Source: Bryobacterales bacterium (lineage in GTDB: Bacteria > Acidobacteriota > Terriglobia > Bryobacterales > UBA6623). From it: a DNA stretch of 46,028 nucleotides. Where the stretch lies: the NCBI GenBank assembly GCA_026713545.1, contig JAPOOG010000165.1:1-46028 (forward strand). The letters are read 5' to 3'. The notes beneath the pieces were generated by a model. The model was given only the letters and a program-made list of their open reading frames with translations, was not told the origin of the DNA and searched no databases. Shown in pieces: positions 35,508 to 43,370 of this stretch. The first letter of the stretch is position 1. The number at the start of each line of letters is the position of its first letter. Position numbers and translations under genes: made by a program.

Positions 35508-37025
35508 TATTCTGGTCCCCGTGGCCGTCATCATGATCGTGTGCTCCGTCCATTGCTCGACCGGCCGAGCTTGGCTGAGCCTCCCCCGGTGCATCACCGC
35601 CAGACTGTCACAGACCCCCAGCAACTCCGGGATGTACGAGCTCACGAAGAGAACCGCCTTGCCTTCCGAGGCCAGTCGGCCGATCCATTCATAGATTTGG
35701 ACCTTGCTGGCGACATCGATGCCGCGGGTCGGCTCATCGAGCAACAGGACATCGCAGTCGTGATGCAGCAGCCGGGCGAGCTGCACTTTCTGCTGGTTGC
35801 CCCCGGATAGCGAATGGACCGGCGCTGTGGACGAGGATGTCTTTACGCGCAACCGGTCGATCCACGCGCCGGCCGAGCGGCGGAGCGCACCCCGGTCAAG
35901 CCAGCCTCTTCGGGAATAGGCGCCGAGGTCCGAAAGCACGATGTTGTCCTCGACGGCAAGATACGGCGCCAGACCCTCGTCCTTGCGGTCTTCGCTGAGC
36001 AGGCCGACGCCGTTGGAAAGCCGCTCGGACGGAGAAGCGGGGCCGCGGTAGCTTGCGACGCGGACCTCGCCGCCGCGCACCGGAGCCAGGCCGAAGACCG
36101 CCCGCAGCAACTCGGTCCTGCCGGCGCCGATGAGTCCGGCGATCCCGCACACTTCACCCCGCCGCAGTCGGAGTGAGGCGGACGTGACGCCGGGTGCTTC
36201 GAGACCGGTCAGTTCGAGAACCGGCTCGCCGATATCATGCCTAACTCGCGGGAACATGTCGTTCAACTTGCGGCCGATCATCCAGTGGATGATCCTGGCG
36301 TTCGAGACTTGGCCGACCGTTCCTGATCCGACGGTTTTGCCGTCCCGCAGGACCGTGAATGCATCGGCGGCTTCCGCAACCTCCTCGAGAAAGTGGCTGA
36401 TGTAGACGACCGCGACACCGCGTTCGCTGAGCCGTCGAATGACCTGGAAGAGGCGCTCGACATTGGGGCGGGTGAGACTGCTGGTCGGTTCGTCGAAAAC
36501 GATGATGCGCGCGTCCGTCACCAGGGCTCGGGCCACCTCCACCAATTGCTGCGCGCCGACACTGAGCGAACCGGCAGGTGCGGCGGGGTCGATGTCACTT
36601 TGTCCCAGGTCTTCGAGTGCTTGCTCGGTGCGCTGGAGCGCTTCCGCCTGGTCGAGGCGGCCTTGGCGAGAGGGCTCGATCCCAAGCAGGACGTTAGCGG
36701 CGACGGACAGGTGCGGGGCGATCGCAAGTTCCTGGTAGATCATGGCGACGCCTTGTTGCCTGGCGTCGAGGGGATTGGCGGGTTCGTAGGTACGGCCATC
36801 GATCTGCATCGTGCCGCCGTCCGCGCCATAGACCCCGCTGAGCACTTTCATCAAGGTGCTCTTGCCGGCGCCGTTTTCGCCGATCAGAGCGTGGACTTCG
36901 CCGGACCGGACCGCGAAGTCGACGCCGTCGAGAGCGCGGGTGGCTCCGAAGGATTTTCGGACGCCGTCCATGCGGAGTCGGGGAGGGCCGATGTTGGTCT
37001 GTTGAGCGGCTGCGGACATGTTCAA
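35505..37025 (-). CDS. Sugar ABC transporter ATP-binding protein, RbsA/XylG type
   Basis: A 506-residue protein with two fused ABC ATPase domains, as in RbsA, MglA and XylG. Domain 1 has Walker A GENGAGKS, signature LSVGAQQLVEVARAL and Walker B IIVFDEPTSSL. Domain 2 has a degenerate Walker A (GLIGAGRTELL), signature LSGGNQQKVQLAR and Walker B VLLLDEPTRGID. Length is normal and the C-terminus is intact. It follows the substrate-binding lipoprotein gene on the same strand, but the permease (RbsC type) expected next is absent: vapBC follows instead. The sugar is unknown. Confidence 0.94.
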   Translation of the reverse strand: MNMSAAAQQTNIGPPRLRMDGVRKSFGATRALDGVDFAVRSGEVHALIGENGAGKSTLMKVLSGVYGADGGTMQIDGRTYEPANPLDARQQGVAMIYQELAIAPHLSVAANVLLGIEPSRQGRLDQAEALQRTEQALEDLGQSDIDPAAPAGSLSVGAQQLVEVARALVTDARIIVFDEPTSSLTRPNVERLFQVIRRLSERGVAVVYISHFLEEVAEAADAFTVLRDGKTVGSGTVGQVSNARIIHWMIGRKLNDMFPRVRHDIGEPVLELTGLEAPGVTSASLRLRRGEVCGIAGLIGAGRTELLRAVFGLAPVRGGEVRVASYRGPASPSERLSNGVGLLSEDRKDEGLAPYLAVEDNIVLSDLGAYSRRGWLDRGALRRSAGAWIDRLRVKTSSSTAPVHSLSGGNQQKVQLARLLHHDCDVLLLDEPTRGIDVASKVQIYEWIGRLASEGKAVLFVSSYIPELLGVCDSLAVMHRGRLSQARPVEQWTEHTIMMTATGTRI

Positions 37026-37113
37026 ATGGCTCGCCCGACCGAAGAGCCGTGAAAGATCACTTTTCAGTCGCGGCGGTGGGATTGAAGCGTATCGGACGTC
37101 CTCTGCCGGGACA

Positions 37114-37143
37114 ATACTAGCGAGGAAGTCCTCAGACCGACAA
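37114..37143 (-). promoter_or_regulatory. Candidate promoter for the ABC ATPase gene, inside repeat copy 2
   Basis: On the minus strand TTGTCG (four of six) and TAGTAT are separated by 18 nt. The -35 lies within the short repeat at 37135-37192. It would drive the ATPase gene independently of the binding-protein gene, with a leader of about 80 nt. Confidence 0.4.
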
Positions 37144-37192
37144 GCAGGACAACGGATCGCCGCGTCAACTTGACTCGAATGTGAACCTTGGC
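37135..37192. repeat. Short intergenic repeat, copy 2
   Basis: The most complete copy. Its left 29 bp (ACCGACAAGCAGGACAACGG onward, 37136-37164) are identical to 38262-38290, and its right 25 bp (37168-37192) are identical to 34784-34808. It lies between the binding-protein and ATPase genes of the ABC transporter. Confidence 0.85.
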
Positions 37193-37206
37193 AGCGAAGA
37201 AAAAAA

Positions 37207-38193
37207 CTAGTCCAGGTATTCGTCGATGGGAGGGCGAAGCAGCTCGGCGATCTCGGCGTCGTTCATGTTCTCGGGCGTTGCGACGCTGACGCCGGTATCG
37301 ATGCGTTCGGTCGGCTCCTGCGTGGGGTCGCGTAGATATCCGACCACGGTCTTGATGCCCAACTCGCCCATTCTGAACGGATTCTGAAGGACGAGTCCCT
37401 GCAAGTGGCCGTCCGCAAGCGCCGTGATCAGTTTCTCGCTGCTGTCGAAGCCGACGAACTTTACCTGACCGGCTTTGCCGGAGTCGGTAAGGGCCCGCAA
37501 CATCCCGAAGGTGGTGGATTCGTTGGGACAGAAGATGCCATCGACATCCGGGAACCGGTTGAGCAGGTTTTCGCCCACTTGGTAGGCAGTCTCGGTCGTA
37601 ACGCCGCCGTACTGGTTATCGCTGAGGATCTCGATGCCGCGATGCTTCCTGATCTCGCTGAGAAAGCCCTCCACGCGGTCCATGGCGCTTTCAGCCCCGA
37701 CGATCACGCGCATCAGGATGATCTTGCCTCTGCCGTCAAGCGTTTCGACGAGACGCTGTGCGCCGAGGACGCCGCCCTTGCGATTGTCCGTGGCGACAAA
37801 GCTGATGTGCTCTTCCCCTTCCAGACCCGAATCCACCACCACGGTGGGAATGCCGGACTTGCGCGCTTCGCCGACGACTTGGCGCAGGCCGGTCCGATCG
37901 AGAGGCGCCAGGACAATGCCGTCGACGCGGCGAGCGATCATGTCTTCGACAACGGAGATCTGCTGGGCGCGGTCGTCTTCGACTTGCGGCCCCTTCCAGA
38001 TGATGTCAACGTCGAGTTCGCCGGCGGCTTTTTTCGCGCCGGCATGAATCGATTTCCAGAACTCGTGGGTGGTGCCCATGGGAATCACGGCGATCGAAAG
38101 ACGCTTTTCCGAGAGCGGGCCGGCCCCGCCGCAAGCGAGACTTGCCGCCAGCAGGACACAGATGAGAACGACACGGCCATGCAACCACAACAT
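37207..38193 (-). CDS. Sugar ABC transporter substrate-binding lipoprotein
   Basis: A periplasmic-binding-protein of the RbsB/LacI-like group (about 328 residues from ATG 38193; another ATG lies at 38217). The signal is lipoprotein type, LICVLLAASLACGG with Cys21. Family segments are AVIPMGTTHEFWKSIHAGA, DGIVLAPLDRTGL, VDSGLEGEEHISFVATDNRK, and FVGFDSSEKLITALADG near the C-terminus. It would capture a sugar, or possibly another ligand such as a quorum signal, for the ATPase encoded next. No permease is present in the window. The shorter start is preferred because a TACAAT -10 lies just before it. Confidence 0.9.
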   Translation of the reverse strand: MLWLHGRVVLICVLLAASLACGGAGPLSEKRLSIAVIPMGTTHEFWKSIHAGAKKAAGELDVDIIWKGPQVEDDRAQQISVVEDMIARRVDGIVLAPLDRTGLRQVVGEARKSGIPTVVVDSGLEGEEHISFVATDNRKGGVLGAQRLVETLDGRGKIILMRVIVGAESAMDRVEGFLSEIRKHRGIEILSDNQYGGVTTETAYQVGENLLNRFPDVDGIFCPNESTTFGMLRALTDSGKAGQVKFVGFDSSEKLITALADGHLQGLVLQNPFRMGELGIKTVVGYLRDPTQEPTERIDTGVSVATPENMNDAEIAELLRPPIDEYLD

Positions 38194-38202
38194 CACCGAC
38201 CG

Positions 38203-38230
38203 ATTGTAGCCGAACATCGTTGCTGGTCGA
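38203..38230 (-). promoter_or_regulatory. Candidate promoter for the binding-lipoprotein gene
   Basis: Minus-strand TCGACC (four of six matches to TTGACA), a 16-nt spacer, then TACAAT at 38203-38208, which ends 9 nt before the ATG at 38193. The transcript would have almost no leader. Confidence 0.35.
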
Positions 38231-38261
38231 TGCTCTGTCGAGAGCGGAAGGCTAGCCTCGG

Positions 38262-38290
38262 ACCGACAAGCAGGACAACGGATCGCCGCG
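38262..38290. repeat. Short intergenic repeat, copy 3 (left half only)
   Basis: 29 bp identical to 37136-37164 (ACCGACAAGCAGGACAACGG onward). The right half of the repeat is absent; rho ends 17 bp further on. The flanking CCTCGG resembles CCTCAG of copy 2. Confidence 0.8.
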
Positions 38291-38306
38291 CACTGAGACA
38301 TGCCGG

Positions 38307-39587
38307 CTAGTCCGCCATTGCCCCCAGGAACTCGGCGTTGCTCCGTGTCCTCCGCATGCGATCGAGCAGCAGCTCCATGGCTTCGACGGTCGACATTTGG
38401 CTGAGGACTTTGCGGAGGACCCAGACCTTGTTGAGTTCTTCCTTCGACAGCAACAGCTCTTCCTTGCGGGTTCCGCTGCGGGTAATGTCGATGGCCGGGA
38501 AGGTGCGCTTGTCGACCAGCTTGCGGTCGAGGAGAATCTCCATGTTGCCGGTGCCCTTGAACTCCTCGAAAATAACCTCGTCCATGCGGCTGCCGGTATC
38601 GACCAGAGCGGTGGCGACGATGGTGAGGGAACCGCCTTCCTCGATGTTGCGGGCCGCGCCGAAGAAGCGCTTCGGACGCTGCAAGGCGTTCGAATCGACG
38701 CCGCCGGACAGAATTTTCCCGGAGGGTGGAACGATGGTGTTGTACGCTCGGGCGAGGCGCGTGATCGAATCGAGCAGGATCACCACGTCACGCTTGTGCT
38801 CCACGAGCCGCCTGGCCTTGTCGATGACCATCTCGGCTACTTGGACATGGCGCGTGGCGGGCTCGTCGAAAGTCGAGCTGACGACCTCGCCCTTGACGGA
38901 GCGTTTCATGTCCGTCACTTCCTCGGGGCGCTCGTCGATGAGCAGGACGATCAGAACGACCTCGGAATGATTCGATGTGATCGAATTGGCGAGCGCCTGT
39001 AGTAGCATCGTCTTGCCGGTGCGCGGCGCGGCGACGATGAGCCCGCGCTGACCCTTTCCGATGGGTGTGACGAGGTCCAGCACGCGTCCGCTGAAGTTTC
39101 CCTTGGTCGTTTCCAACTTGAGGCGGCCCTCGGGGTACAGGGGCGTCAGGTTGTCGAACAGCATCTTGTTCTTCGAAGCTTCCGGCGGCTCGAAGTTGAT
39201 GGCCTCGACCTTGATGAGCGCGAAGTAACGCTCTCCTTCCTTGGGAGGACGCACCTGTCCCGAGATCGTGTCGCCGGTCCGCAAATCAAACCGGCGGATC
39301 TGCGAGGGCGAGACGTAGATGTCGTCGGGGCCGGGAAGATAGTTGTACTCCGGCGCCCGCAGGAACCCGAAGCTTTCCGGCAGCGTTTCCAGGACTCCCT
39401 CGGAGAAGATGTGTCCGCTTTTTTCAGCCTGCCCCTGCAGGATGCCGAAGATGAGTTCCTGTTTGCGCAGGTTTGCGATTCCTTGGATACCCAGCTCTTT
39501 GGCCTGCTTGCTGAGCTGCGTGATGTTCATCTCTTTGAGAGAAGCCAAGTCGAGCGCGCCGGCCCGTTCCTGCTGTTGAGTAGGCAT
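38307..39587 (-). CDS. rho: Transcription termination factor Rho
   Basis: A 426-residue Rho, the hexameric RNA helicase that ends transcription. It has the N-terminal Rho_N helical domain ([20 protein letters not shown]), then the cold-shock RNA-binding domain with [19 protein letters not shown] sequence ([16 protein letters not shown]). In the RecA-type ATPase core the Walker A is [11 protein letters not shown], where many bacteria have PKAGKT. Further motifs are [12 protein letters not shown] and [20 protein letters not shown] (R-loop region). ATG 39587 follows AGGT. It is the last gene of the minus-strand run dinG-queE-lon-engB-rho. Confidence 0.97.
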   Translation of the reverse strand: MPTQQQERAGALDLASLKEMNITQLSKQAKELGIQGIANLRKQELIFGILQGQAEKSGHIFSEGVLETLPESFGFLRAPEYNYLPGPDDIYVSPSQIRRFDLRTGDTISGQVRPPKEGERYFALIKVEAINFEPPEASKNKMLFDNLTPLYPEGRLKLETTKGNFSGRVLDLVTPIGKGQRGLIVAAPRTGKTMLLQALANSITSNHSEVVLIVLLIDERPEEVTDMKRSVKGEVVSSTFDEPATRHVQVAEMVIDKARRLVEHKRDVVILLDSITRLARAYNTIVPPSGKILSGGVDSNALQRPKRFFGAARNIEEGGSLTIVATALVDTGSRMDEVIFEEFKGTGNMEILLDRKLVDKRTFPAIDITRSGTRKEELLLSKEELNKVWVLRKVLSQMSTVEAMELLLDRMRRTRSNAEFLGAMAD

Positions 39588-39614
39588 GGGTACCTCGAAG
39601 TCGAGCTGGTGTGG

Positions 39615-40205
39615 TTAAGGTTTGAGAGCGTTAGAGATGACGTCCCACAGTGCGGGGACACCTTCCGCCGTCTTGGCGGATAGTGGCAGGGCGGGGCCGA
39701 AGGCTTGCTGAACCGCGCGAATCGCTCGCGTTCGTGCGTCTCCTTTCAATTTATCAGATTTCGAGGCGGCCACGAGGTATGTGAGGCCGCAAGCAACGAG
39801 CCAGTCCTTCATTTCGTGATCGAGCGTGGTCGGGCCGTGGCGCAAATCGACGATCAGCACCACAAGCCGCAACTGCGAGCGGTCTCGCAAGTAGCTCTCG
39901 GCCAGCTTGCCCCACTTCGTGGTCATCTTCCGCGGCGCTTTCGCGTATCCGTATCCGGGAAGATCGACGAAATAGAAGCGCTGATCCAGCAGAAAGAAGT
40001 TCAGGCTTTGCGTTCGGCCCGGCGTGCGGCTCACCCGCGCCAGTTCCCTGCGAGGCACGCCGCCTTTGACCGCGCCCCGGCGCAGGAGCGCATTCAGCAG
40101 GCTGGACTTGCCGACGTTGCTGCGGCCGATGAACGCGACCTCAGGCCGCCCATCCCTCGGAAACTGCTCCGGGGACGAAGCGCTCAGGATGAATTCCGCG
40201 GGCAC
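39615..40205 (-). CDS. engB: Ribosome biogenesis GTPase EngB/YihA
   Basis: A 196-residue small GTPase that helps assemble the large ribosomal subunit. G1 is GRSNVGKSSLLNAL, the G3 motif is DLPGYGYAKAP, and the G4 position reads ASKSDK where TKADK is usual. The GTG start at 40205 directly abuts the lon stop (TGA at 40206-40208), so translation is probably coupled. Length is normal. Confidence 0.95.
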   Translation of the reverse strand: MPAEFILSASSPEQFPRDGRPEVAFIGRSNVGKSSLLNALLRRGAVKGGVPRRELARVSRTPGRTQSLNFFLLDQRFYFVDLPGYGYAKAPRKMTTKWGKLAESYLRDRSQLRLVVLIVDLRHGPTTLDHEMKDWLVACGLTYLVAASKSDKLKGDARTRAIRAVQQAFGPALPLSAKTAEGVPALWDVISNALKP

Positions 40206-42620
40206 TCAGTGCGGCAGTTTTTCTTCGGCGCCGGAAGTGGTGCCTTCGACAGCCGGCGGCGGAGCGGAAGGAGCCGCGAGCCCTTCCAGGGGATGCTCCA
40301 GTGCAATCGTCAACACCTCGTCCATGTGTCCGACGAAGTGCAGCTTCATGTCCTTCTTGATAAGGGCGGGAATGTCCGGCAGATCCTTCTCGTTGTCCTT
40401 CGGCATGATCGCTTCGCGAATGCCGTGCCGGTGTGCGGCCAGGAGCTTCTCCTTCAGGCCGCCGATCGAAAGGACCTTGCCCCTCAACGTCACTTCGCCG
40501 GTCATCGCGACGTCGCCGCGAACCGGGACGCGCGTCAACGCGCTGACGAGAGTGGCCGTCAGCGTGATGCCCGCCGACGGGCCGTCCTTCGGGATGGCGC
40601 CCTCCGGGATGTGCACATGGACATCGAGGTGGCGATAGAAATCCTTGGGCAACCCGAGCGTATGGGAGCGGGAACGAACATAGCTCATGGCGGCCTGGGC
40701 GGATTCCTGCATGACATCGCCCAGCTTGCCGGTCGTCGTGAATTTGCCTTTGCCGTCGAGTAGCGTGGCCTCGATCGTCAGCAACTGGCCGCCGACTTCG
40801 GTCCAGGCGAGTCCAACCGCCGCGCCGACTTGATTCTTCTTCTCGGCCCGCAGATCGCGGTATTTCGGGACGCCAATGAGATCCGACAACGCTTCCGGCT
40901 TGACAACGATCTTCTTTTTCTTTTCTTTCTTCGCCCGCGAGACGACCTTGCGGGCGGTCTTGCGGCAGATATTGCCGATTTCACGTTCGAGGTTGCGGAC
41001 GCCGGCTTCGCGTGTGTATTCCTCGACGAGCGCCAGGATACCCGGGTCGGTGAACTCGATATCGGTCTTCTTCAAACCATGCGCCGAGAGCTGCTTGGCG
41101 ATCAAGTGCCGCTTGGCGATCTCGAGTTTTTCATACTCGGTGTAACCGCTCAGCCGGATGATCTCGAGACGATCCTGCAACGGAGCCGGAATGGTGAAGA
41201 GAACGTTCGCCGTGGCGATGAAGAAGACCTTGCTCAAGTCGTACTCGACGTCGAAGTAGTGGTCGACGAACATGTGGTTCTGTTCCGGATCGAGCACTTC
41301 CATCAACGCCGCGGATGGGTCGCCGCGAAAGTCGGTCGACATCTTGTCGATCTCATCGAGCATGAAGACAGGGTTTGTAGTGCCGGCCTTCTTCATCATC
41401 TGGATGATCTGCCCGGGCAGAGCCCCGATGTAAGTACGGCGGTGTCCACGGATTTCGGCTTCGTCGCGCACGCCCCCGAGAGACAGGCGGATGAACTTGC
41501 GGCCCGTCGACCGCGCGATGGACTTGCCCAGCGACGTCTTCCCGACCCCCGGAGGGCCGACAAAGCACAGGATCGAGCCGCGCGGGTCCCTGACCAGCCG
41601 GCGCACGGCCAGATATTCCAGGATGCGCTCCTTGACCTTCTCGAGCCCGTAGTGATCTTCGTTCAAGACCTTCTCGGCGAACCCGAGGTCGCGGATCTCG
41701 CGTGACTTCTTCTTCCAGGGCACCGCCAGGAGCCAGTCGATGTAGTTCCGGGAAACCGTGGATTCGGCCGACATGGGCGGCATGTTCTCGAGCCGCTTCA
41801 TTTCGCTGAGCGCCTTCTCCTTGGCGTCCTTCGTCATGCCGGCGTCTTCGATCTTCTTGCGGAGCTCTTCGTATTCTCCTTTTTCGCCTTTGCCGAGTTC
41901 CTTTTGAATGGCCTTGATCTTCTCGTTGAGGTAGTACTCCTTCTGGGCCTTCTCCATTTGGCGCTTGACGCGGTTCTGGATCGTGCGGTCGACGTTGAGT
42001 TTTTCCAGCTCGATGTCGAGAACCTCGGCCACGCGGGTGAGCCGGTCGATGGGATCGAAGATTTCGAGAAGATCCTGCTTCTCGGGAATCGTGAGCTGAA
42101 GGTTCGCCCCGACGGTGTCCGCCAGCTTGCCCGGATCGTCGACGCGGACCGCCGCGATCATCGTTTCGTAGTTGAGATTCTGGCTCTGCTTGACATAGTG
42201 CTCGAACGAAGACGTGACACGGCTGTTGAGCGCCTCTGTCTTTTCCGATGGGACCGGGCGCGCGGGATGGACCTTTACGGTGGCGCGATAGAAGCCTTCC
42301 TGTTGCGTTACGGTATGCAGACTCGCACGCTCGACACCCTCCACCAGAACCTTGATATTGCCGTCCGGCAGTTTGAGGCTCTGGACGATCGAGACGATCG
42401 TGCCGACTTGGTAGATCTGGTCCGGTGTGGGGTCGTCAACCGAAGCGTCGTGTTGCGTCGCGAGAAAAATTTTCTTTTCCGTGTTGAGCGCTTCCTCCAA
42501 AGCCAGGACGCTGGATTCCCGCCCCACCACGAAGGGCGTCATCATGTGGGGAAAGATGACGACGTCCCTGATGGGCATCATCGGAAGTTGCCGTATGCCG
42601 GCTTTCGGTTTGGATTTCAT
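40206..42620 (-). CDS. lon: Lon protease (endopeptidase La)
   Basis: An 804-residue ATP-dependent cytoplasmic protease. It contains the N-terminal substrate domain, a coiled-coil linker (for example [20 protein letters not shown]), and an AAA+ module with Walker [12 protein letters not shown] and Walker [11 protein letters not shown]. The C-terminal peptidase domain has the catalytic Ser in PKDGPSAG and Lys in [10 protein letters not shown]. It degrades damaged and regulatory proteins, typically under heat stress. No CIRCE element is seen. It starts 48 nt after queE, just beyond a hairpin with tandem 9-bp units, and abuts engB. Confidence 0.97.
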   Translation of the reverse strand: MKSKPKAGIRQLPMMPIRDVVIFPHMMTPFVVGRESSVLALEEALNTEKKIFLATQHDASVDDPTPDQIYQVGTIVSIVQSLKLPDGNIKVLVEGVERASLHTVTQQEGFYRATVKVHPARPVPSEKTEALNSRVTSSFEHYVKQSQNLNYETMIAAVRVDDPGKLADTVGANLQLTIPEKQDLLEIFDPIDRLTRVAEVLDIELEKLNVDRTIQNRVKRQMEKAQKEYYLNEKIKAIQKELGKGEKGEYEELRKKIEDAGMTKDAKEKALSEMKRLENMPPMSAESTVSRNYIDWLLAVPWKKKSREIRDLGFAEKVLNEDHYGLEKVKERILEYLAVRRLVRDPRGSILCFVGPPGVGKTSLGKSIARSTGRKFIRLSLGGVRDEAEIRGHRRTYIGALPGQIIQMMKKAGTTNPVFMLDEIDKMSTDFRGDPSAALMEVLDPEQNHMFVDHYFDVEYDLSKVFFIATANVLFTIPAPLQDRLEIIRLSGYTEYEKLEIAKRHLIAKQLSAHGLKKTDIEFTDPGILALVEEYTREAGVRNLEREIGNICRKTARKVVSRAKKEKKKKIVVKPEALSDLIGVPKYRDLRAEKKNQVGAAVGLAWTEVGGQLLTIEATLLDGKGKFTTTGKLGDVMQESAQAAMSYVRSRSHTLGLPKDFYRHLDVHVHIPEGAIPKDGPSAGITLTATLVSALTRVPVRGDVAMTGEVTLRGKVLSIGGLKEKLLAAHRHGIREAIMPKDNEKDLPDIPALIKKDMKLHFVGHMDEVLTIALEHPLEGLAAPSAPPPAVEGTTSGAEEKLPH

Positions 42621-42634
42621 GTGGACGAACCCTG

Positions 42635-42676
42635 ACGGTACTTATTGTAAGGGGTCGGCCTAGACGGCCTAGACCC
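42635..42676 (-). other. Hairpin with tandem 9-mers at the queE stop / lon leader
   Basis: On the minus strand AAGGGGTC and GACCCCTT pair around a loop made of two copies of GTCTAGGCC. The queE stop codon TAG lies inside the stem. TACAAT follows on the same strand and could be a -10 for lon. There is no U-run, so a classical terminator is unlikely; it may tune translation or stability of lon mRNA. Confidence 0.45.
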
Positions 42677-43370
42677 CTTTCGCTTCGGCCCCCCAGATGG
42701 TCTTGTGGAGTTGGTGGCCGAATCTTACTTCGTCCAAGCCGTCGTTCAGGATCCACTCGGCCAGGTTCGGCAAGTCGACCTCACCGTGCGCGGGTGAGAA
42801 GATGACCGCCGCGGCGCGCCGGGTGAGCTGGTGCCGTTTTGTGAGGTCGCGGGCAAACTCATAGTCACGGCGCGTGGCGATGACGAACTTCAGCTCGTCG
42901 TGCGGCGACAGATGATCCAGGTTCTCGAGACGAAAGGTGTCGGGCTCGCCTGAGTCCGGGCACTTCACGTCGACGATCTTGATGACATCGGCAGGCACCT
43001 TGTCGATAGGTCTTTCTCCGCTGGTTTCGAGCATCACGCGGTAGCCCTCGCCGAGCAGGCAGTCCATCAGGGGATAGACAGGCCGCTGGAGCAACGGCTC
43101 GCCGCCGGTGATCTCGACCAGTTTCCCGCCAAGGTCCCAGACCTTGCGCATCACCTCGTCCAACGTCATGCGGGTGCCGCCGTAAAAGGAGTACTCGGTG
43201 TCGCACCACGTGCAGCGCAGATTGCAGCCGGTGAGCCGGATGAAGGTGCAGGGTAGTCCGGCGCGGGTGGACTCGCCCTGGATCGAGCGAAAGATTTCGG
43301 TGATCTGAAGCATCGCAGCCACGGGTTTTCCCGCTTCGACAAAAACATCTTCGCACGGCGTGTGGTTCAC
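42669..43370 (-). CDS. queE: 7-carboxy-7-deazaguanine synthase
   Basis: A 233-residue radical SAM enzyme that makes the 7-deazaguanine core of queuosine. The iron-sulfur motif is CNLRCTWC (Cys49, Cys53, Cys56, CX3CX2C), within TGCNLRCTWCDTEYSF. The QueE-typical IFRSIQGES precedes it and EITGGEPLLQ follows. The start used is GTG 43370, which overlaps the dinG stop by 4 nt (GTGA). ATG 43313, just before LQITEIFRS, is an alternative that would trim 19 residues. No other queuosine gene is in the window. Confidence 0.93.
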   Translation of the reverse strand: MNHTPCEDVFVEAGKPVAAMLQITEIFRSIQGESTRAGLPCTFIRLTGCNLRCTWCDTEYSFYGGTRMTLDEVMRKVWDLGGKLVEITGGEPLLQRPVYPLMDCLLGEGYRVMLETSGERPIDKVPADVIKIVDVKCPDSGEPDTFRLENLDHLSPHDELKFVIATRRDYEFARDLTKRHQLTRRAAAVIFSPAHGEVDLPNLAEWILNDGLDEVRFGHQLHKTIWGAEAKGV

